The notes under the pieces are model-generated. The model was not told where the DNA came from, did not search any database, and saw only the letters and a program-made list of their open reading frames with translations. From Methylobacterium sp. (GTDB lineage: Bacteria; Pseudomonadota; Alphaproteobacteria; Rhizobiales; Beijerinckiaceae), in the NCBI GenBank assembly GCA_020253445.1, contig JADCBP010000011.1, positions 36,001 to 100,000 on the forward strand: DNA of 64,000 nucleotides, written 5' to 3'. The translations under genes and the position numbers were made by a program. Positions 61,689 to 64,000 of this stretch are shown in pieces; positions within the stretch are counted from its first letter, which is position 1, and every line of letters starts with the position of its first letter.

Positions 61689-62735
61689 ATGCCCAGCTCG
61701 CCCACCCTCTCGCCCCAGGCCATCCGGGAAATCGCGCATGAGCTCAGAAGCCCGCTCGGCGGCTTCGAGGCGATGCTGGATCTGCTTGCCGCCACGCCCC
61801 TGAGCCCGGACCAGGCGCGGCTGGTGGAGGCGCTCGAGGCAAGCGCGCAGCATCTCCGGGCCATTCTCGCGCGCATCCTGCCGCCCCATGCCGAGGAAAC
61901 CCGCGAGGTGCCGCGCCTCGGCGCCCTCATCGAGGCGATCGTCGCCAGCGCCAGTGCCCGGGCCGAAAGGAAGGGACTCGTCTTTGTCCTGAACCTCGAT
62001 CCGGCCGTGAACCGCGAGGCGGAGATCGATGCGCTCGGCCTGCGGCAGGTGCTCGAGAACCTGATCGACAATGCCATCCGCATGACGCCTGCGGGGCGCA
62101 TCACGCTGGATATCGCGTCCGGCGCCGGCGGGCGCATGGCTTTCCGGCTCACCGATTCCGGCCCCGGACTTGATCCTGCGCGCGCCAAACGCCTCATGGC
62201 CGCCTCCCCCGGCCAACGCGGGAAGCGCGGCGGCCTCGGCCTCGGCATCGCGGCGCGGCTGGTGGAAAGCCGGGGCGGCAAGCTCGCGGCCGAGCGGCTC
62301 GCGCCCGGTCCCGGCACGGCCTTCACCTTCGATTGGCCGCCGGCACCCCCCAGGCATTCCGAGAGCCGGCTGCTGATCGTGGATGATCACCCGGCCTCAC
62401 GGCTTGTGCTGCGGACGATTCTCTCCGCCCTCGGCTTTCCCTGCGAAGAGGCGGCGAGCGCCGGTGCCGCCCTGGAACGCCTGCGCGTGGCACGTTTCGC
62501 CGCAGTCTTCACGGATCTCCAGATGCCCGAAGGGGGAGGGCGCCGGCTGATCGAGCAGCTGGGCGCGCAGGCTGACCGGCCGGCCGTGGTCATCGCCAGC
62601 GCGGATGACCCGCGCGAGGAAGCCGGGCTGACAACGGGATTTGACGCGGCGATCCGGAAGCCGCTCACGGTGCCGGCCGTCATCGCCGTGCTGAGGCAGC
62701 TCGGCCTCACGCCGGGTGCCCGGCAGGCGGCCTGA
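61689..62735 (+). CDS. compact hybrid histidine kinase with receiver domain
   Basis: A 348-residue soluble protein without a sensor domain. The kinase half has His17 (IAHELRSP), N-box LENLIDNAI (Asn124, Asn128), DSGPGLD and GGLGLGIAAR; the receiver half from about 226 has Asp232-Asp233, phospho-acceptor Asp276 (FTDLQMP) and Lys324 (IRKPL). The lack of a membrane or sensory region suggests it is fed by another protein. It is flanked by unrelated genes. Confidence 0.92.
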   Translation: MPSSPTLSPQAIREIAHELRSPLGGFEAMLDLLAATPLSPDQARLVEALEASAQHLRAILARILPPHAEETREVPRLGALIEAIVASASARAERKGLVFVLNLDPAVNREAEIDALGLRQVLENLIDNAIRMTPAGRITLDIASGAGGRMAFRLTDSGPGLDPARAKRLMAASPGQRGKRGGLGLGIAARLVESRGGKLAAERLAPGPGTAFTFDWPPAPPRHSESRLLIVDDHPASRLVLRTILSALGFPCEEAASAGAALERLRVARFAAVFTDLQMPEGGGRRLIEQLGAQADRPAVVIASADDPREEAGLTTGFDAAIRKPLTVPAVIAVLRQLGLTPGARQAA

Positions 62736-62744
62736 GGAGCCTGA

Positions 62745-64000
62745 TCAGTTCTGGGCAAGTTGGCTCGCCTGGCCCGGCGCACGTTTGAGCACATCATCGA
62801 TGAAGGCGCGCTCGCGCTTGAATTCCTCGAGCTGCCTGCCCGCGAGTTCGCGGCCCCGGGGCAGGCGTATCGCGAGCGGATCGACGAAGCGCTCGTTGAT
62901 CATCACCTCGTAATGCAGGTGCGGACCCGTGGAGAGGCCGGTGGAGCCCAGCCGCCCGATGATCTGGCCCTGCCGCACCCGCGCACCGGCCTTGATGCCC
63001 GGCGCAAACGCCGAAAGGTGGCTATAGGCCGTGACATAGTTGTGATTATGTTCGATCTCGATGCGACGGCCATAGCCCGAATCCCATTCGGCGAGCCGCA
63101 CCACGCCATTGCCGGCCGCGCGGATCGGCAAGCCTACCGGCCCCGCCCAGTCCACGCCCGCATGCAGGCGATAACCGCCGGTGATCGGGTGACGGCGCAT
63201 GCCGAAGCCCGAACGGAATTCTCCGCCATCAATCGGCTTGCGCAGCAGGAACTGTCTCACCGAGCGGCCCTGATCGTCGAAGAAGTCGATCACATCCTCG
63301 TTCGGCAGCTTGAAGCGGTAATAGCGTCGACGGGCATTCTGCGCATTCAGCGAAACCAGCAGCAGATCCTGCCGCGGCTGCGCCTCGCCTTCGCCATTCG
63401 CGATGAGGATTTCGAGGAAATCGCCCGGAGCGACACGGCGCTGGAGATCGACGTCGAAGAAGATGGTGCGGATGATGTCCTCGATCACCGCATTCGGGAC
63501 GTCATGCCGGCGTGCGGTCTCGTGGATCGAGTGATAGAGCGTGAGGCGGCCCGAATTGGCTTCCGCCTCCTCCTCCTCTTCCTCGGACGTGGCCGTTGTG
63601 CCGCCGGCGCCACGGCTTGGCGCGTCGCGTGTCTCGAGCGGCCAGAACGTCCCGTCATCGCGCCGGCCGGTCGAGGCGATCATCTCTTCATCCGCGAAGA
63701 GATCGACCCGCATCAGCTCCTTCGCGCCGCGTGGCTCCTGCGCCTGCAGCGTGAGCTTGAGGATGCGGTTGCCATCAAGGTTGTTGGCGCGCCCGTTCCG
63801 CGTGAGCGCGGAGATGATCTCCTGGATCTGCCTCGGGTTCGCGCCCTGCTGGCGCAAGGTCTGCACGGTCGCCTGCATGGAACGGGAAAGGAAGATCCGC
63901 TCCTCGACCGCGTACGGATTGAGCACCGCATCCTGCCGTGCGAGCAGCGAGACATTCTCTGGCACCATGCGCACCACGAGCTTCGAGAATGGATCAGCCA
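62745..64000 (-). CDS. M23-family metallo-endopeptidase (N-terminus outside window)
   Basis: At least 418 residues. The C-terminal LytM/M23 domain is complete: His and Asp in YRLHAGVDWAGP, and HxH in GPHLHYEV, with the Zn site intact. Upstream is an intermediate domain of the Csd3/NlpD-like sort containing FRLP-type and KLPNEDVIDFFDD segments. It cleaves peptidoglycan cross-links in the periplasm. The frame continues past base 64000, so the signal peptide is missing. Confidence 0.9.
   Translation of the reverse strand, partial: ADPFSKLVVRMVPENVSLLARQDAVLNPYAVEERIFLSRSMQATVQTLRQQGANPRQIQEIISALTRNGRANNLDGNRILKLTLQAQEPRGAKELMRVDLFADEEMIASTGRRDDGTFWPLETRDAPSRGAGGTTATSEEEEEEAEANSGRLTLYHSIHETARRHDVPNAVIEDIIRTIFFDVDLQRRVAPGDFLEILIANGEGEAQPRQDLLLVSLNAQNARRRYYRFKLPNEDVIDFFDDQGRSVRQFLLRKPIDGGEFRSGFGMRRHPITGGYRLHAGVDWAGPVGLPIRAAGNGVVRLAEWDSGYGRRIEIEHNHNYVTAYSHLSAFAPGIKAGARVRQGQIIGRLGSTGLSTGPHLHYEVMINERFVDPLAIRLPRGRELAGRQLEEFKRERAFIDDVLKRAPGQASQLAQN

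Overview
The window is high-GC bacterial chromosome from an alphaproteobacterium, most probably Hyphomicrobiales (Rhizobiales). The pointers are a TIGR02302/DUF4175 protein, a purL-bolA-grxD order, lysA-lptM-argH, an FeS-type cryptochrome/photolyase, a CoxE/XdhC maturation set, PAS-like small proteins and a dispersed palindromic repeat with the conserved core AGTGGATACCGGTTGG. Genes are tightly packed, with many 4-bp start/stop overlaps. No rRNA, CRISPR or intact insertion sequence was seen. One tRNA, Leu(CAA), is present.

Layout. 1-3.7 kb: a molybdo-hydroxylase maturation set (partial CoxE-type VWA protein, XdhC in two separate pieces, a molybdopterin-binding protein, a MocA-like nucleotidyltransferase). 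3.7-6.2 kb: an SDR lacking its Tyr, a 52-aa DUF2256 zinc-finger protein and a PhrB-type (6-4) photolyase. 6.2-14.1 kb: BcsS-like barrel, ExoD, GGDEF-EAL protein, map-radC, FkbM methyltransferase, CinA-like protein and xanthine phosphoribosyltransferase.

14.1-35.2 kb is the centrepiece: a two-part catabolic island. The left arm is one nine-gene minus-strand operon, in which a peptide/Opp-type ABC transporter (SBP, two permeases, two ATPases) runs directly into AtzF-, AtzG-, AtzE- and AtzH-like proteins. It is divergent from a GntR/FCD regulator. The right arm is divergent from a LysR regulator and carries a THI5/NMT1-type ABC transporter with two binding proteins, an SDR, a dihydroorotase/hydantoinase-like amidohydrolase, then after a strong terminator a TrzA/AtzB-like amidohydrolase and a cyanuric acid hydrolase/barbiturase-family enzyme with all three Lys/Ser pairs. 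A LOG-type phosphoribohydrolase lies between the two regulators. Together they read as import, deamination, ring opening and stepwise amide hydrolysis of an N-heterocycle (s-triazine or pyrimidine-like) to ammonia and CO2. The steps are inferred from family membership and the true substrate is unknown.

35.2-37.8 kb is an AT-richer insert beside tRNA-Leu with a HipA-like kinase/DUF3037 pair and a gene remnant. 37.9-46.3 kb holds YqaA, DsbB, HNH nuclease, a Kelch protein, an AT-rich orphan membrane protein wedged between neighbours, 3-hydroxybutyryl-CoA dehydrogenase, EtfAB, a cobalamin adenosyltransferase, a PagL-like protein and a HIG1-like peptide. 46.4-56.6 kb is mainly housekeeping (TIGR02302, lysA, lptM, argH, TlpA-like, oxidoreductase, grxD, bolA, purL). 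56.7-64 kb has an AT-rich protein with a HEPN-like motif, two tandem PAS-like paralogues, an AlkA-type glycosylase, gluQ, an AEC transporter, a compact kinase-receiver protein and the C-terminal part of an M23 endopeptidase cut by the window end.

All family assignments are from reading the translations. No database search was possible, and GC statements are by eye.
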